Positions 22,384 to 34,560 of a stretch of DNA of 64,000 bases are shown here, in pieces (position 1 is the stretch's first letter; every line of letters begins with the position of its first letter). The stretch lies in the NCBI GenBank assembly GCA_038030265.1, contig CM075937.1:26702198-26766197 (forward strand). Reading direction: 5' to 3'. Below the pieces are notes generated by a model that searched no databases, was not told where the DNA came from, and worked only from the letters and a program-made list of their open reading frames with translations. Origin of the DNA: Corythucha ciliata. Lineage: Eukaryota; Arthropoda; Insecta; Hemiptera; Tingidae. A program made the position numbers and the translations under genes.

Positions 22384-22785
22384 TCAAAATGCCTCATTTT
22401 TCGGGGGAATAAATTTGTTTGGTTCTATAGACTCCACCAGATTGTAACTCATTGGGCGATAAACAGCATAGTCCAAAGCATCAAGGTTCTCCTCGAAATG
22501 CTTGGAGCATATGACGGATCCTGGACTGGACTGGAATCTCTCGTCCTTCCTCTTACAGAGTTTCATCCACTCGCGACACAGTCGGCAATTCTTACATCCG
22601 AAAATGTGGCGATTTTCCGCGATTGGGGTCCACTCGTCAACGTCCCACCTATAAACTTGGCACGGTTGAGGAAACTTAAAAAATTTGACGGAAGGGTCAT
22701 AACCAGGGCGGCCGCGACGCCCGTCACTGTTACAAATCCCGAAACAACACAACAAGTTGACAGACTCGTCCCACAGCATCACCAA
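22384..22785 (-). CDS. THAP-type zinc-finger protein (133 aa)
   Basis: The minus-strand frame of 133 codons contains CCFGICNSD, then FFKFPQP, CREWMKLCKRKDERF and VICSKHFEEN. These are the C2CH and conserved W/P positions of a THAP DNA-binding domain. About 30 residues are inserted between the FP block and the CREW block (YRWDVDEWTPIAENRHIFGC), longer than in usual THAP domains. No second domain follows before the TGA, so it may be the first exon of a larger protein or a transposon-derived fragment. Arthropod THAP domains are often attached to transposase (P-element) or YqaJ-like proteins. A piece resembling the latter lies on the other strand just upstream. Confidence 0.6.
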   Translation of the reverse strand: MVMLWDESVNLLCCFGICNSDGRRGRPGYDPSVKFFKFPQPCQVYRWDVDEWTPIAENRHIFGCKNCRLCREWMKLCKRKDERFQSSPGSVICSKHFEENLDALDYAVYRPMSYNLVESIEPNKFIPPKNEAF

Positions 22786-22948
22786 ACAACCTGTAAAAGT
22801 TCCAATAACTTCGGAATTTTTTCCAGCATACCCCTCTTTTTTTTGTTATGTCTACTGTCTAACATCAAATCACCAATTTTATTTACGGTCCATTTTTGCC
22901 ATTCAAAGCATTTTTTACCGAAAGGGTAACCATCAGGCCTAATTTTTA

Positions 22949-23656
22949 GGGCCCAAACACACTTGCGTTTTTTAAACGCGGCGATTAAAAAAACGCGCCC
23001 GCGTGACTCGCCGCCAGCAAAACCGTCTCACCACACTTGCGTTCAAAGTGTCGCGTGTCCAGTCTCCTGTACCCTGTAGTGAAATGGGTCTCGTCAAGAG
23101 AGCTTGTATCCCACATTTTGTCTTTCAAATTTCTATAATGTTCATCTTTTTTATTGAAGAGAGCAGGTCTTCTCTCGATTTCTGCGATAAACTTGTCAAT
23201 TTCAATAACAACAATTCGCGTTGTAACTTCTTCGTCCGACACAGACATTATGTTAAAACCACGTGTTGAACACGTTCACAAAAGAATGACAAGAAAGACA
23301 AGCTCAGAGCCCAGCGTTCAAAACACAACTGAAGAACGATTCAAAAGGATTGAACGAGAAGATGCTGGGGGTTGCCGACCAAGCAACCGAAAAAATTTTA
23401 TTGGGGGCCAAAATGAAAAGTCCGCTAAAAACGCGCCTAGACGAACGCAAGTGTGCGCAAAGCCATTCATTTCTTTGTGTTTCAAATTTGAACGCGTTAA
23501 ACGCCCCGCGTCGAAAATAGAACAAGTTGCGTTTTTTTAAACGCGGCGTCTTTTTAGACGCTGGTGTGTTCTTTCTCATACTCTATGTGTTGCATTTTTC
23601 ACGCGGGCGCGTTTTTTTAATCGCCGCGTTTAAAAAACGCAAGTGTGTTTGGGCCC
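22949..23656. mobile_element. PIF/Harbinger non-autonomous element, TSD TTA
   Basis: Near-perfect terminal inverted repeats of about 60 bp begin gggcccaaacacacttgcgt and are flanked by TTA at 22946-22948 and 23657-23659. Inside, on the minus strand, is a MADF-domain relic. The element is therefore a deletion derivative of an autonomous Harbinger that has kept part of its accessory gene. Confidence 0.9.
22985..23248 (-). pseudogene. MADF-domain relic inside Harbinger element
   Basis: The minus strand reads IEIDKFIAEIERRPALFNKK, then YRNLKDKMW, the first half of a MADF (Myb/SANT-like) DNA-binding domain. In Harbinger elements such a protein helps the transposase enter the nucleus and bind the ends. 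The later residues (after about codon 48) run into the terminal repeat and are not domain sequence. It is truncated and probably inactive. Confidence 0.7.
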
Positions 23657-24283
23657 TTAGGGTTGACTTCGTATATTATCAGTACTGAGAAAGATTTCGA
23701 CGAACTACTCCTTTCTATTATACTTCGAACAAAGCGTCTATTATACTTCGAATAAAGCGTAAAAAGTATGGCGACGAACGATTTCTGACTAGTAAATTAT
23801 CTTCATTATGAATTGCGACTATAGTCGGAGAACGGAAACGGAGATTAAGGCCCGTATTCAGAAACCACACTTAACGCAACCCTGAGGGGATCCTTTCTTA
23901 AGTGCACTTAAGCGACCCCTTAAGAAATTGTATTCAGAGAGCCCCCTAAGGGGACCCTTAAGCTTAAGGGTCCCCTAAGCTGATATGAGATAAACATTGT
24001 GTTTTTCGAGGTGACTGTACAGTTTTTGTAGCTACTTACAGCTGTTTTATTTGATTGATGTTTTAGTTTGATTCATTTCCCTCCATAATTTTTACGCGCG
24101 CCGGAACAGAGGTTAGCCGTGAGTTTTGAAAATGTAATGTGTAGGGGAGGGGGAGGAATGCAACGGTGGCAAAAAATGTCAGTTTGGTGGGCTCGCGGTG
24201 TCTGTTGTCATTCTCCGAGTTTGAAATTACTCCACTTCGGCACGAGTGAACATTCTGTATAAAGCCTTCAGCCCTTCAAGATA

Positions 24284-24406
24284 ATGGATTCGGGAAAGAA
24301 AAGGATGAATTTTTCTGCCGCGGAGAAGGCGTTCTTGAAGGAGACAATTTTAAAATATGTGAATATTGTGGAAAATAAAAAGAAGCCCATATACACAGGT
24401 GATTAA
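24284..24406 (+). pseudogene. Myb/SANT-like Harbinger accessory exon
   Basis: The ATG at 24284 starts 40 codons reading KKRMNFSAAEKAFLKETILK, then YVNIVENKKKPIYTGD. This is the start of a Myb/SANT-like DNA-binding domain typical of the second Harbinger protein. A GT lies near the end of the exon, so an intron may begin there. The remainder of the domain is not found nearby. Confidence 0.65.
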
Positions 24407-24628
24407 AGTGAAGGAAGTACTCAACCAATCCCTTATAATTAATTTTTTCTGCGGACTGGCTTCACCCCCAGACAACCGTTGAACAACAAAAAGAAAGGTG
24501 ATAACTAGAGAGTAGTGCTCTCCGAGATTTTTCATGCATATTTCAGCTAAATTCATCGAACGCTACAGATAATAAATTATCTATGTGAACGGAGTTACAT
24601 GAATTCACACGAAATACTCGGAAAGTCC

Positions 24629-24991
24629 CTAAACTCTCCAGCCACCGCCGAAAGTTGAAGAAAGGGGACAATGATGACACGTTTCCACTTCGTTTGTCCG
24701 TACCTGAAAACTCCCAGTAGCATAAAATCTCAGTGACACAAGAATTTTGGCCAAGGGTGAAAATGGAAGCCCCCGCCGGTCGGAAGAGCCGCCACGAACC
24801 AATTCTACGATGTTTCGAACCGTGTTTTTCTCGAAGCGGTATCTTTTTCGAAACTGCTCGTCACTCAGATCATAAAAGGGCCGGTCCTCTGCTCCCCTTA
24901 TGTAGGCCCTTGGAACAGTTGATGATTCCGTTATTTGTACGAAGTCCAGAAACTCTTGCAAATCAGACATTTTAAAGCCGGCGTTGTACAA
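24629..24991 (-). pseudogene. HARBI1-like transposase, first exon
   Basis: The minus strand reads MSDLQEFLDF (probable start near 24970), then FYDLSDEQFRKRYRFEKNTV and RGLPFSPLAKILVSLRFYAT. This is the N-terminal helix-turn-helix part of HARBI1-type DDE transposases. After GSFQ the sequence CAG/GTACGG is a plausible splice donor near 24704, so the final 25 codons of the ORF are intronic. The catalytic DDE exons are absent, which makes the element non-autonomous. Confidence 0.8.
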
Positions 24992-25240
24992 TGATAAGTC
25001 TTAAGGGAGCCTTAAGGGTGGTCGGGAGCACCCTTAACGGATAACCATGAAATAGCGTCTTTTTAAGGGGGCACGCAGGTTAAGGTTGCTTTCTGAATAA
25101 CAGTTTTTTTTCCTTTAAGGGTCCCCTTAGGGGATCCCTCAAGAGACATGGATAAGGGTGGTCTCTGAATACGAAATGCTTCCCTGAGGGTCTGTTAAGG
25201 TTAAGGTTGCGTTAAGTGTGGTTTCTGAATACGGGCCTAA

Positions 25241-27656
25241 GACTGTAGGTAACATGCATCACTCACTGACACAGACGCAGGGTCACGTCTTTACTTCTCT
25301 ATATTCAATTTCAATGATGCATATTTTAAATGATCAGGTTCAGGCAAGGTGTACGTCTGTACGTATGTTACCGGCGAGATATTTATTCATCCTCCCCTCC
25401 GTACCGAATGATTAAAAGTGAAAACAGGGGTGTCTTTCTTCGGTATCACAAATACTTGACGCGAAGCCTTAGTCGGTGAGCCCCTAAGAAATACATAATT
25501 TTAATGGTCAAACTCCAAAAGTCTGTCTGGATATTACATCCATCCCTTTGCGAATCACCATTTCTAAGGAGCCGGCAAAAATTACGTGAAAAATTTTAAA
25601 CAAAGTAACATACCGAGATTCTAGGCGAATTAGTTTCTGATTGGTACCTAGGGAGCGCCTGTTTCTGGGGATCCACTTCGCCAGTTCTAGTTTTTTGTGT
25701 TTGTCAACAGGCCTACATTTTTGTGTGCGCTTCTGCAAATTGTCTATTTCCTCACCAATAACTAGAAAATTCTCAATAACCTAGAACCCCAACGACGATC
25801 CACATTTTAATAATAGGGGAATATTATGTATGTATAAATAACCTATGTATGATAGGTTTAACTCATCTATCTTTCTTGCCAGACAACTTTCGTACCAATG
25901 GAAATGTATGAGATGTATAAGAATGTGAACGGAAATGGTTTTCATTTTTGAGTTTTCCACAAGTTCATTGGTTTCCGTGATCCATGGCTACTGGAAATTT
26001 AAGAGCGTACGCAAAATAAAGGAGAGCAGGGGAGCGTTGTTTTGACCCTTCCCAACCATCCTCGTCTTGTTGTCTTCACGTTCATTCTGTTGATCTGTTG
26101 GAGTACTTGCCCGGGTACCCCGTAGGCGAGAGAAGAGAACAATTTGGCGTTCCAATGCAACTTTTTGGATGTTGGGGTTCTGGATTGGGGGGAGGGAAGC
26201 TTACGGGATTAATCTGTCATAAATGAAGCTTTCCAACTCCACTTGTGTCGTGCTCTTGCTCTTTCCGTCCATTTCTTCTTATCCAATGGTTTTTAATTAA
26301 ATCAGTTATTCACTTTCACATCTCAGCACGAATAAGTAAAAACTTGTACAGAGAGTTTAGTTGAAATCATCAGCATGCCAGCGATGGATTTCTACCAATC
26401 CCAACCTTAACATTTACAAAAATAGAAGAGGGAAAAGAAAAAGAACAAAACCAAAGCAATGAAGGGGTATGCTTTTAGTTGGTACTTTTTCAAAGGGTTC
26501 AATAACTCCTTATTTCCGCCTTTTATACCCCGTAGGCAGCCGATTACTGCAGTTGTTGTCAATCAAATCGCCTCACTCGTCGAACAACGCTCGCACGATG
26601 TTGTTCACTTTCCCTCGAGTTGTGAACTGTTTTTTTCACACGACCCAGGAGGTGGGGGGGGGGGTTATCAAATAACTTTTTTTTATAATCACGAAAAAAG
26701 TAGGTAAATAATAATTTTTAATGAATAAAGTTAGAACAAGTAGCCTTAATTATTCTTAAAAAATCATCTTACCTGATCTTTTATGCTAAGAAGCGGAGAA
26801 CTTTTGTGTCTCTTCAATGACACGACCGGCGATGACGGAAGATTTGAGAGAGAGTGACTGATTATGAGAAGATGACTGGGAAGGGAAGTAAGCGTGCCAC
26901 AGCCTATTGAGAACATCATACGGTCGCTAAATGATCTTAAAATCGACTCAAGGTTAAAAACAATAGAAAATATAGAAAATCAGCTGTTTTTATCACACGA
27001 GTTCAGGTCACCCTGTGTGATAAATTTTCATATCACTGTTTTCTCCATAAAAATATGATTTTACGAAGAGTAGAATTGCTCCGCTCCGGGGCACATATTT
27101 GGGAAAATGGAAAACGCTATTATTTGTTGGGGCGGATATTCCGTACCCACGATTTTTATTGTTAATAAGTATTGATGACTCAATGTCATTAAATCCGGAG
27201 GACCGTGAAAGGAAAAATTAAACAGACTCACCTGGGCTCGTTCCACAAAGAGTGTGGTGGGTGAGGATAGGGCGGAGGGGAATACGGGAAACTGCAGGCG
27301 CGACCGTTTAATTAGACCGACGTAATTTTGGTGTGCAATAATAATTGAAATGGGTAAAACAGCATTGAATCTTCTTTGAACACTACGTTTTAATTCGCGG
27401 GTGGCTGGGAGGACGGCGAACAACAACTGGCCGTTTTCCTTCTTTAAGTTGAGAAAAAGGCAATAATAGAAGAAATATTTTTATCTCCTCCCCTTGTCTA
27501 CGAACCTTACCCACACGCCTAAACATTCCCCCCACCCTGAAATACTAAATTTCAGAACGACAATATTAGGTGAATAAATAGAGGGAGTCAAGCGTGGCCA
27601 AGATTGAATACTAAATGAAACGCAGGAACTCTTAAGGCAGGATAAACAGTAAATAT
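25241..27656. other. Unassigned intergenic DNA
   Basis: ORFs are under 125 codons with no recognised motif. A run of ten Gs lies near 26653. No repeat family seen. Confidence 0.4.
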
Positions 27657-27900
27657 ACGAAAATGTTCCACAGATCAACGAAAACGCAGAGTTCGTATAA
27701 TAACTGAGGAGAAAAAGAGTCGAACAAAACAAACTGTGCAGCAAATAAGTAAAGAGGAAAATGATCAAACCAACAATTCATAGAATAACTAACCAGAAAC
27801 TTTGTCAAACCAACAAACAGTTCATGAGAAGAATAAATAGAAAATGTGTCGAACCAACAAACAGAATAAATAAATAGAAAAATGTTCAAATCAACAACGG
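27657..27900 (+). repeat. Diverged tandem repeat, ~45-50-bp unit
   Basis: About five or six units of the form gaaaatgttcaaaccaacaa-acagttcatagaataaata occur in a row, with drifted length. The minus-strand ORF through it (repeated FD-F-YS patterns) is a by-product of the repeat. Confidence 0.6.
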
Positions 27901-29122
27901 ATAGTGAGGCATCCCAACGACACCAACAAAATTGACAACGATCACTCGACTAGTGTGTGGGTAAGGGGCATAATTTGACGAGTGGCCTCACAAGTTCACC
28001 CTCACGAACCCTAACCCTAGCCACACCATCGGGACCTGGAAAAACTTGAAGAACTATGGCAAGCGGCCACGACAGAGGGGGCGCGTTTTCCTTCATCACG
28101 CACGGGTTTACGCATGGTTTTACTGCACTGATTTACAATTCGATTCAATAATTTAACTGCGTTATTGATTTCGAAGTGTTGCCTAGTTAGAAGAAGAAGT
28201 TGCTTCTTTTTGACAGGTTTGGTTTTATTAATTTGTTTTATTTTTGACCTTTTTGTCTGTCGGATTGCTGAACTTTTCTTTCGCGACGTTTCTAATAATT
28301 GACCAAGTTTGTTCTTCAGTAAAGCCCGTATCACACGATGCAATATTGAAGCTACATCGCGTTTTCCAAACATCCGGTCACTACCAAGGAACATATGTGA
28401 TCGGTGCTTAATTATCGCAACTTTAATGATCGTATATTCGAGCCTTAAGTTCGGATGTTGCTATAATTTAGTAAAAAATAAACGAAAATGATGTTAAATT
28501 ATTCCCGTGAAAGTCGTCCCGTTGTTTATGGGATGAGGCTGTTATGAATAAACTAGAACTTCAAGAAACAAAATGTTTTTATTCTGCCAAACTTAAGACT
28601 TCACTTAAAAAAAAAAAAAAAAAATGATTCTTTTTACAACTCTAATAACAGTCAAGAAATGTTCGGTGTTACCAACTTTCAACACTCCTCCTCGATTTGA
28701 ATATTTTTATGGAAGTACAATACAAATATGAGGAATCGTTAACTCTAACAACATTATCATTATCGGGAACGGACACGAGATAAGAGTTGGGTTATATTAC
28801 CTTTCCTGGTTACCCCAAATTTATTACAGTATTGAGTGATTTATTTATATTTACTTAATTTTAACGTTCCAAAAGTTGTTTTATGTTTTATGAGCTGAAA
28901 TTTAGGTCTGTTGAAAGCAATTGATCCACAGACGGAGATAGTTTCTTCCGGTTTTTAGTCACTGAGGCAGAACAGAATGTGTATTCCCCACATCGCTCGG
29001 CCAAGAAGTCTTGTCCCTAAGTTACTTGGAAAATGAATTTTGACTAGAGAATCATCAAAACGTGGTCTTTTTATTCTATAATACACAAATGGCGTTTATT
29101 CGACCGATCCAAAAAGAACGAA
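27901..29122. other. Unassigned DNA
   Basis: A lysine-rich 125-codon minus-strand ORF (28017-28394) has no recognised domain. An 18-base A-run lies at 28606-28623. gcccgtatcacacgatgcaa near 28324 looks like a MITE terminus without a found partner. Confidence 0.35.
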
Positions 29123-29320
29123 ATGCCGGTGAACTACGCGTTTGTTGGGTGCTACTCGAGGGCTGGAAAGGACCGTGTATCCTTCTTCAGATTCTCTTCC
29201 AAGCATCAGGGTGAAGTAATCTTCTTCAGCGCTATAAAAGGAGCACGTGAACATTCTACGTTAAGCATTTCCCAACGCTCTTTTCACACAAACGCGGTTT
29301 CACGAGGCCCCCGCGTGTAA
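29123..29320 (+). pseudogene. THAP-domain N-terminal relic
   Basis: The frame begins MPVNYAFVGCYSRAGKDRVS, then FFRFSS. This matches the start of THAP domains (C-x2-4-C followed by a VSFFRFP block), but the first zinc cysteine is replaced by Y and the proline is lost. After about 35 codons the frame runs into a MITE-like palindrome. No W or C-x2-H half is seen. Confidence 0.5.
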
Positions 29321-29450
29321 TCCGCGTGAATGCCACTTTCTCATCGAACCAAGTAATATGTACCGCACGTGTGTAAAGGTGTACGTGGTCACTACGCGGC
29401 AGCCAAAACCGCGCCGCGTGAAACCTCGCATATGTGAAACGAGCCTAACG
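29278..29450. mobile_element. GC-rich hairpin MITE
   Basis: The end gctcttttcacacaaacgcg pairs with cgcatatgtgaaacgagc at about 29425-29450. CG-rich sequence lies between (cgcggcagccaaaaccgcgc). Confidence 0.55.
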
Positions 29451-30171
29451 CGCTAGTTGAAAGTTAAGCCACATCCAAATTGACGTGATGGCAACGTGAA
29501 AGGGTTTGAAATGAGACGATTGCTCTGGTCCCACTATAGTCACCCATTCGCATTTACGTTCCCGTACCGACAATAACTGGCCTTTTTTCTTGAATAAAAA
29601 CGTAAAACTCACTCTTGTCATCACAAAGCGCTTGTCTCCGGCATTCCGAACTCCCGAAGTACTAACTAAGCCACTTCTGTCGACGTGTTGCGGTTCAAGT
29701 GATTTTTAATCGCGAAATTCTTCTTGTGTGAATGCACTCACCACGTCATCGAGGTAATTTACATTACCCAAGCTCGACATCGCCGGGAAATGACGGACGT
29801 CTGTCGAATTGCCACTAATGAATCTTTGTACTAGAAAGGACACTATGATTGAAATAAGTTGCCCGATTTTTATTGATGACAAGATGTCAAATGTTGAGCG
29901 ATTGGATACTCACGAGCAAGGACCGGCACCGATTTATTTTATTTTTTTTTTAGATAGCGGCGATCCTTCCTTCGATAATCCCCCAGCGTAGTCACTTAAG
30001 TTCCATTTTACGTAATTTTGATGCCTACAAAGCCATCAAGACTGAGTTATTGAAAAAAAAAAAAACGATTTGCAGCAAGCTTCCAATGTAGAACTTACAT
30101 GAACGGGGCAACCAGGAATAGATAAGAATGCAATGCCAACTCGATCGTAACCTGCCGTGTCCTTTCCCAAT
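29451..30171. other. Downstream flank of the Copia pol fragment
   Basis: No coding similarity. The 3' LTR of the Copia element would be expected here, but its limits could not be recognised. Confidence 0.35.
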
Positions 30172-32890
30172 TTACATAATTCTCAATTTTTTTCGCAAGT
30201 CGATAAACTTGTTTACTCCCAATGGTTTCGTCAATAGGGCTGCGATGTTTTCTGTAGATGGAACATATTCGACATTGATGAGACCTTTGTTCACAACGTC
30301 TTTGATGAAATGGGCACGAATTTCAATATGTTTGCTTCGTCTGCTATTTTCGTAGTTTTTGGACATTTGAATAGCTGCTTGATTGTCAATGTAAAGCGTT
30401 GTCGAAAAATTGAGTCCAAGGCTTAGTGCAATTCCTTGTAGGTTTAAAAGTTCACTTGCTGTCCTTCATGCTGCAACGTCTTCAGCTTCAGCTGATGACA
30501 AAGCAACACAGTTTTGTTTTTGTGATGACCATAACACTGGATTTCCACAACAGAAGATGGCTGAGCCAGACACGCTTTTTCTGTCGATTACATCTCCGGC
30601 CCAGTCTGCGTCGCTGTAACCTTCAATTCCTTGTTTATGGTTCCTTTCGTAGACAAGTCCATGCTTTTCTGTCACTTTTAGGTATTTTAAGATTCTTTTT
30701 CCGGCTGTCCACGAACTTTAGGTCGGTTTCTCAACGAATCGACTCAGGTATGTTACGCTGTAGGCTATGTCGGGTCTTGTGCCCATGGCCAAATACATGA
30801 GGCCGCCGATTAGTTCTCTGAATGGAACATTGAGCGAGCTTCCCGATTCATCGACTTTGAATCCTTTTTCCATTGGTGTTGATACACTTTTGCAGTCGCT
30901 CATATTCTATTGCTTCAGTAGCTTTCTGATGAGTTGGGTTTGTGTAATTTTAATTTGACTTCCACGGCTCTTAAATTCCATTCCAAGGAATTTTGATATT
31001 TGACCCATGTTGACGGTTTTGAAGCTTCTTTGTAGTTCCTTTATAATTTCGTAGGAATTTCTTCCAGAAATTAAAATGTCGTCTACGTAGATTAATAAGT
31101 TGACGTCATTTCCAGTGTATAAGCAAACATCGTGTCTTGACCGTTTTAGATTATTCTTCTCAGCAAATTCGTTGAAAGTGTCATTCCAACATTTTGGTGA
31201 TTCATGAAGTCCATATAAAGATTGATTTAGTTTTAAAACTTTACCGGTTTCAACTTGAATTCCTTCCGGTGGTTTAATGTAAACTTCGCTTTGCAATTTA
31301 CCATTTAGAAAGGCTGATGGCACGTCCATTTGGACGACAGTTAGTCCTCGACTTACTACTGCTGCAACGAAAGTTCGAACTGTGCCTATTTTGCCGACTG
31401 GTGCGTAGAAGTTTTTCTCCTCCTTAATTTGGAAACCTTTGGCTACTAAACGTGATTTTTTTATTCCATTTTCTTTGGTGCGAAACACCCATTTGGTTTC
31501 GATGGTCGTTTTTCCTTCAGGTAAGTCGACTGGTGTCCACGTAAATGACGATTCCAGAGCTCTTATCTCCTTATTTATTGACTCTTGCCATCCTGGCGTT
31601 TGTTGCGCTTGATCATGTGTTTCTGGATCGTTCACGTTTGGCGGTGTTATCAAGCATAAACCGTTATCAATTATAGCATCTATCGAAGTCTCTGGTCTGG
31701 GATGCGAAAGATGAAGATGGTAGTCTTTTAGACGGTTAGGTTTTTTTATAGATCTTCCTTAGCTCGCTTGATAAAGTTTGTCGACTTCTTCCTCGCAGAG
31801 ATTGTCTTGATCGTTTTCAGGAATTTCTACTTCTTCTGGTGATCCGGTAATTTCAGTTTCTTCTGGCAGTATTTCCGTTCCAGTGGGTTTTCTGCGCTTC
31901 CTCTTCTTCTTCTTCTTCTTCTTGATCTTGATGAAGTTCGATTGTTTTCATTTCATTATTTTCTTCTTCCAAAAATTTGACATCACGCGACATTACCACA
32001 GTTTTCTTTTGTGGGTCGAATAGCCGATAACCGTTAGCTGAATAGCCTATCATGATTAATTTTCGGCATCGGCTGTCTAATTTTCCGACCTTTCTATTTT
32101 CTTTGGCGTAAACCTCAGTGCCGAATGTTTTTATTTTCTTGTAATTTACTGGAATACCATACCACGTTTCAGCAGGTACACCTTTATTGTTCGGTGTTCT
32201 ATTATACAGGTACGCTGCAGACATTATAGCTTCTGCCCATAAATACTTAGGCATTTCCTGTCCGTTGACCAGCATCATTGACCGAGCTTTGTCCTTTGTC
32301 TAACGGAGTACGATTCATGCGTTCTGTTTGACCGTTGAGTTGAGGGGTGTTCGGAGGTGTGTGTTCAAGCTCGATTCCCTTTGTTTTGCACGAATTAGTA
32401 AATTTATTGGATGAATATTCCCCTCCGTTGTCGCATCTTAACTTGCTGATTTTGAAACCTTCCCCTGAGAACTTACGTTCAACCATTTCGATGTAATTTT
32501 TGACGTTTTCAGATACCTCTGATTTTTCTTTTAAAGAGTACACCACGACGAAGTTTGAGAATTCGTCTATCATGGTTTGAAAATATCTTTTTCCATCTCA
32601 GGTCTCAGGTGTGATAGGACCACACACGTCGCTCGTGATTATCTCCAAGGGTCTTTTTGCCATGAGCTCGTTTGTGACAAAAGGTCTTCTTGTCATTTTC
32701 CCTCGTGCACATTGTTCACAGATTTGTTGATTAACGACGATTTTTCCGTCAGAAGCTTTTTGTAGGCGTCTCATCGCTTCTTTTCCTGGATGCCCCATCC
32801 TATCGTGCCTAGAGATACACGCGGTTTCCTTTTCCGGAGCATCAAATTTTATGACGAAAAGTTTCCCAACCTTTTGACCCCTTAGCAATG
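30172..32890 (-). pseudogene. Ty1/Copia pol (integrase, RT, RNase H), defective
   Basis: Minus-strand reading, in order: GAG-pre-integrase zinc region (RHDRMGHPGKEA, then CEQCARGK; 32598-32888); integrase core (CGPITPET; RCDNGGEYSSNKF; NGQTERMNRT; 32247-32573); post-core (LWAEAIMSAAYLYNRTPNNK; 31853-32278) with a glutamate run from a (CTT)n tract near 31900; RT (30907-31653, with WVFRTKENG, QMDVPSAFLNG and LIYVDDILISG); connection (30718-30903); and RNase H (YSDADWAGD, 30466-30675; STENIAALLTKPL, 30172-30366). Lesions include a stop between CGPITPET and MIDEF, a frameshift near 32270, breaks near 31660-31850 and near 30700, and a stop after RT. All domains survive but none is joined in one frame. 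It cannot be autonomous. Confidence 0.95.
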
Positions 32891-33790
32891 TGTCACCGTA
32901 CCTCGAACAATTTCCAACAAGTCACACCCCACCCTACCTAGTAGCCGAGAGTGAAATTAAAATGCCTCCCAATAATTCCAGCTACAGGCGGTAGTCTGGT
33001 GGTAGTAAAAAATACCATCAGCGCCGCCTACATTCAAAAAACTACACTGGATTGCGTCAATATTTATGTTCAATTGTTTAACAGGTTTGTGCTATGTTCA
33101 CGTATAAGTAAGACAGTCACTAATTTTAAGACTAAATAATACTAAGTAAATCTTGAATAAAAATATAAAATAACAAGAAATATGTTTTAACCATTGAAGA
33201 ATGTTGTACCACCGCTACCCATAGCTTAGGATAGCATCCAATTCGGTTAGGGTCCCTAAGTGGGAGCTAAGTTAAGACTTGCACTGTACCAAACGAAGTG
33301 CTGTGCCATTTCGAAAAAAATCGCTCGGTATATTCGTTACTGGAAATGCAAAATATCGTAAGCGCCACTTCCACTTGGCCAACTCACAGGAGATGCATTT
33401 TTCGTTTAGGATAACTTAATGTCGTCTGATTCTCTTGAAAATTTGTGTACGTGACCCTAGTGGTACATTTTAATTGTTTTCATAATTTCAAAACTTTCTA
33501 CCGTGAGCAAGATACTTTTTAAACATGTTTTGTCGCTTACGATCGAACATGGGAAAACAATTTCTGTATTTGGTGGATACGATTTAAGGTCTCCCCACAC
33601 ATATCCGTGTTCTCACCGCGCCGCGTCCGCACCGACACTCGGCCGTGTGTCGGTGAAATGAAAACAACTGAATTAACATGTGATAGCCTACACATGTCCG
33701 AGCTCATTCTCCGAGTCGTTTCCGCGCCGTGTCCGTACCGTGCCAGTCACGCCTTTTCTTCATTTTACGCCCAACTTTTTTTCTTTTTTT
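32891..33790. other. Unassigned DNA with CG-rich palindromic patch
   Basis: The part 33590-33760 has iterated ccgcgccgtgtccg/ccgtgtgtcggtg motifs, probably MITE remains. Otherwise nothing is recognised. Confidence 0.35.
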
Positions 33791-33863
33791 TTTAGTGCAT
33801 TTCATTCTGAAAATGCACTATTGGTCTCGTCGTGATGGTGGCAAACATGGATCACGTCATGTT
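33791..33863 (-). repeat. Dispersed repeat R2, copy 1
   Basis: It is the reverse complement of 41318-41390, sharing caccatcacgacgagac, tgcattttca and gaaatgcacta. Confidence 0.75.
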
Positions 33864-33992
33864 TTTTTCACGTTTCAGAACGTCTAGAACACGAATTCAG
33901 TGGTCTACAGAATTCATATAAATATATATCTCTATACATTTCTTTATATATTTATTTATAGTATATTGGTTTATTTATAAGCTTATGGCCGT

Positions 33993-34560
33993 TTTCTTGT
34001 TAGCACGATAACTCTCGAAGAAATTAATTTAGCGGAACGCGCTTTGGCACAAAAATCAGTACTCACAAGACCCCGGTCGGTATTGCATTTGGGCCAAATC
34101 GGTCGAGGTGGAGGGGGGAAAATAGGGGTTGAAATGGTAAAAAAATCACTATAAATCACCAGTTAATTCTAGAAGCATTATATTCGGTACGTATACTCCA
34201 TGTTGGAGTAGCCTTTGATTCCCATTTTGATGTTTTGAAAAAGTCGAGGGGGAGGGGGTGTTGCCACCGGAGTGGAAGTAAGTGTGTGGTCTTGTTAGCA
34301 CGATAACTCCCGAAGAAATGAATTTAGCGGAACGCGCTTTGGCACAAAAATCAGTATTCGTAAGACCCCGGTCGGTATTGCATTTGGGCCAAATCGGTCA
34401 AGGTGGAGGGGTGGAAATGGTAAAAAAATCAGTACAATTCACCAGTTGATTCTAGATGCATCATATTCAGTACGAATACTCCATATTAGAGTAGCCTTTG
34501 ATTCCCATTTTAATTTTTCGAAAAAGTCAAGGTGGTGAGGGTGGTCCTTCCGGTGAGGAA
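33993..34560 (+). repeat. Repeat R1, two tandem units
   Basis: Two units of about 280 bp in direct tandem, 33993-34264 and 34265-34560. Both match the copy at 13-255. Each ends in a gaaaaagtc-(gag)ggtg-rich tail. Confidence 0.85.

Larger units (their letters stand above)
23849..25237. mobile_element. PIF/Harbinger element, TSD TAA
   Basis: Termini ggcccgtattcagaaaccac and the reverse complement enclose 1389 bp, flanked by TAA at 23846-23848 and 25238-25240. Subterminal regions are full of repeated cttaaggg/cccttaag motifs on both sides. It carries a Myb/SANT exon on the plus strand and the first transposase exon on the minus strand, in divergent outer orientation. The DDE exons are missing. 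Confidence 0.92.

Noticed and set aside
28017..28394. 125-codon lysine-rich minus-strand ORF
   Set aside because: No recognisable domain, and composition follows the local A-rich sequence. Kept only as a note in the spacer entry.
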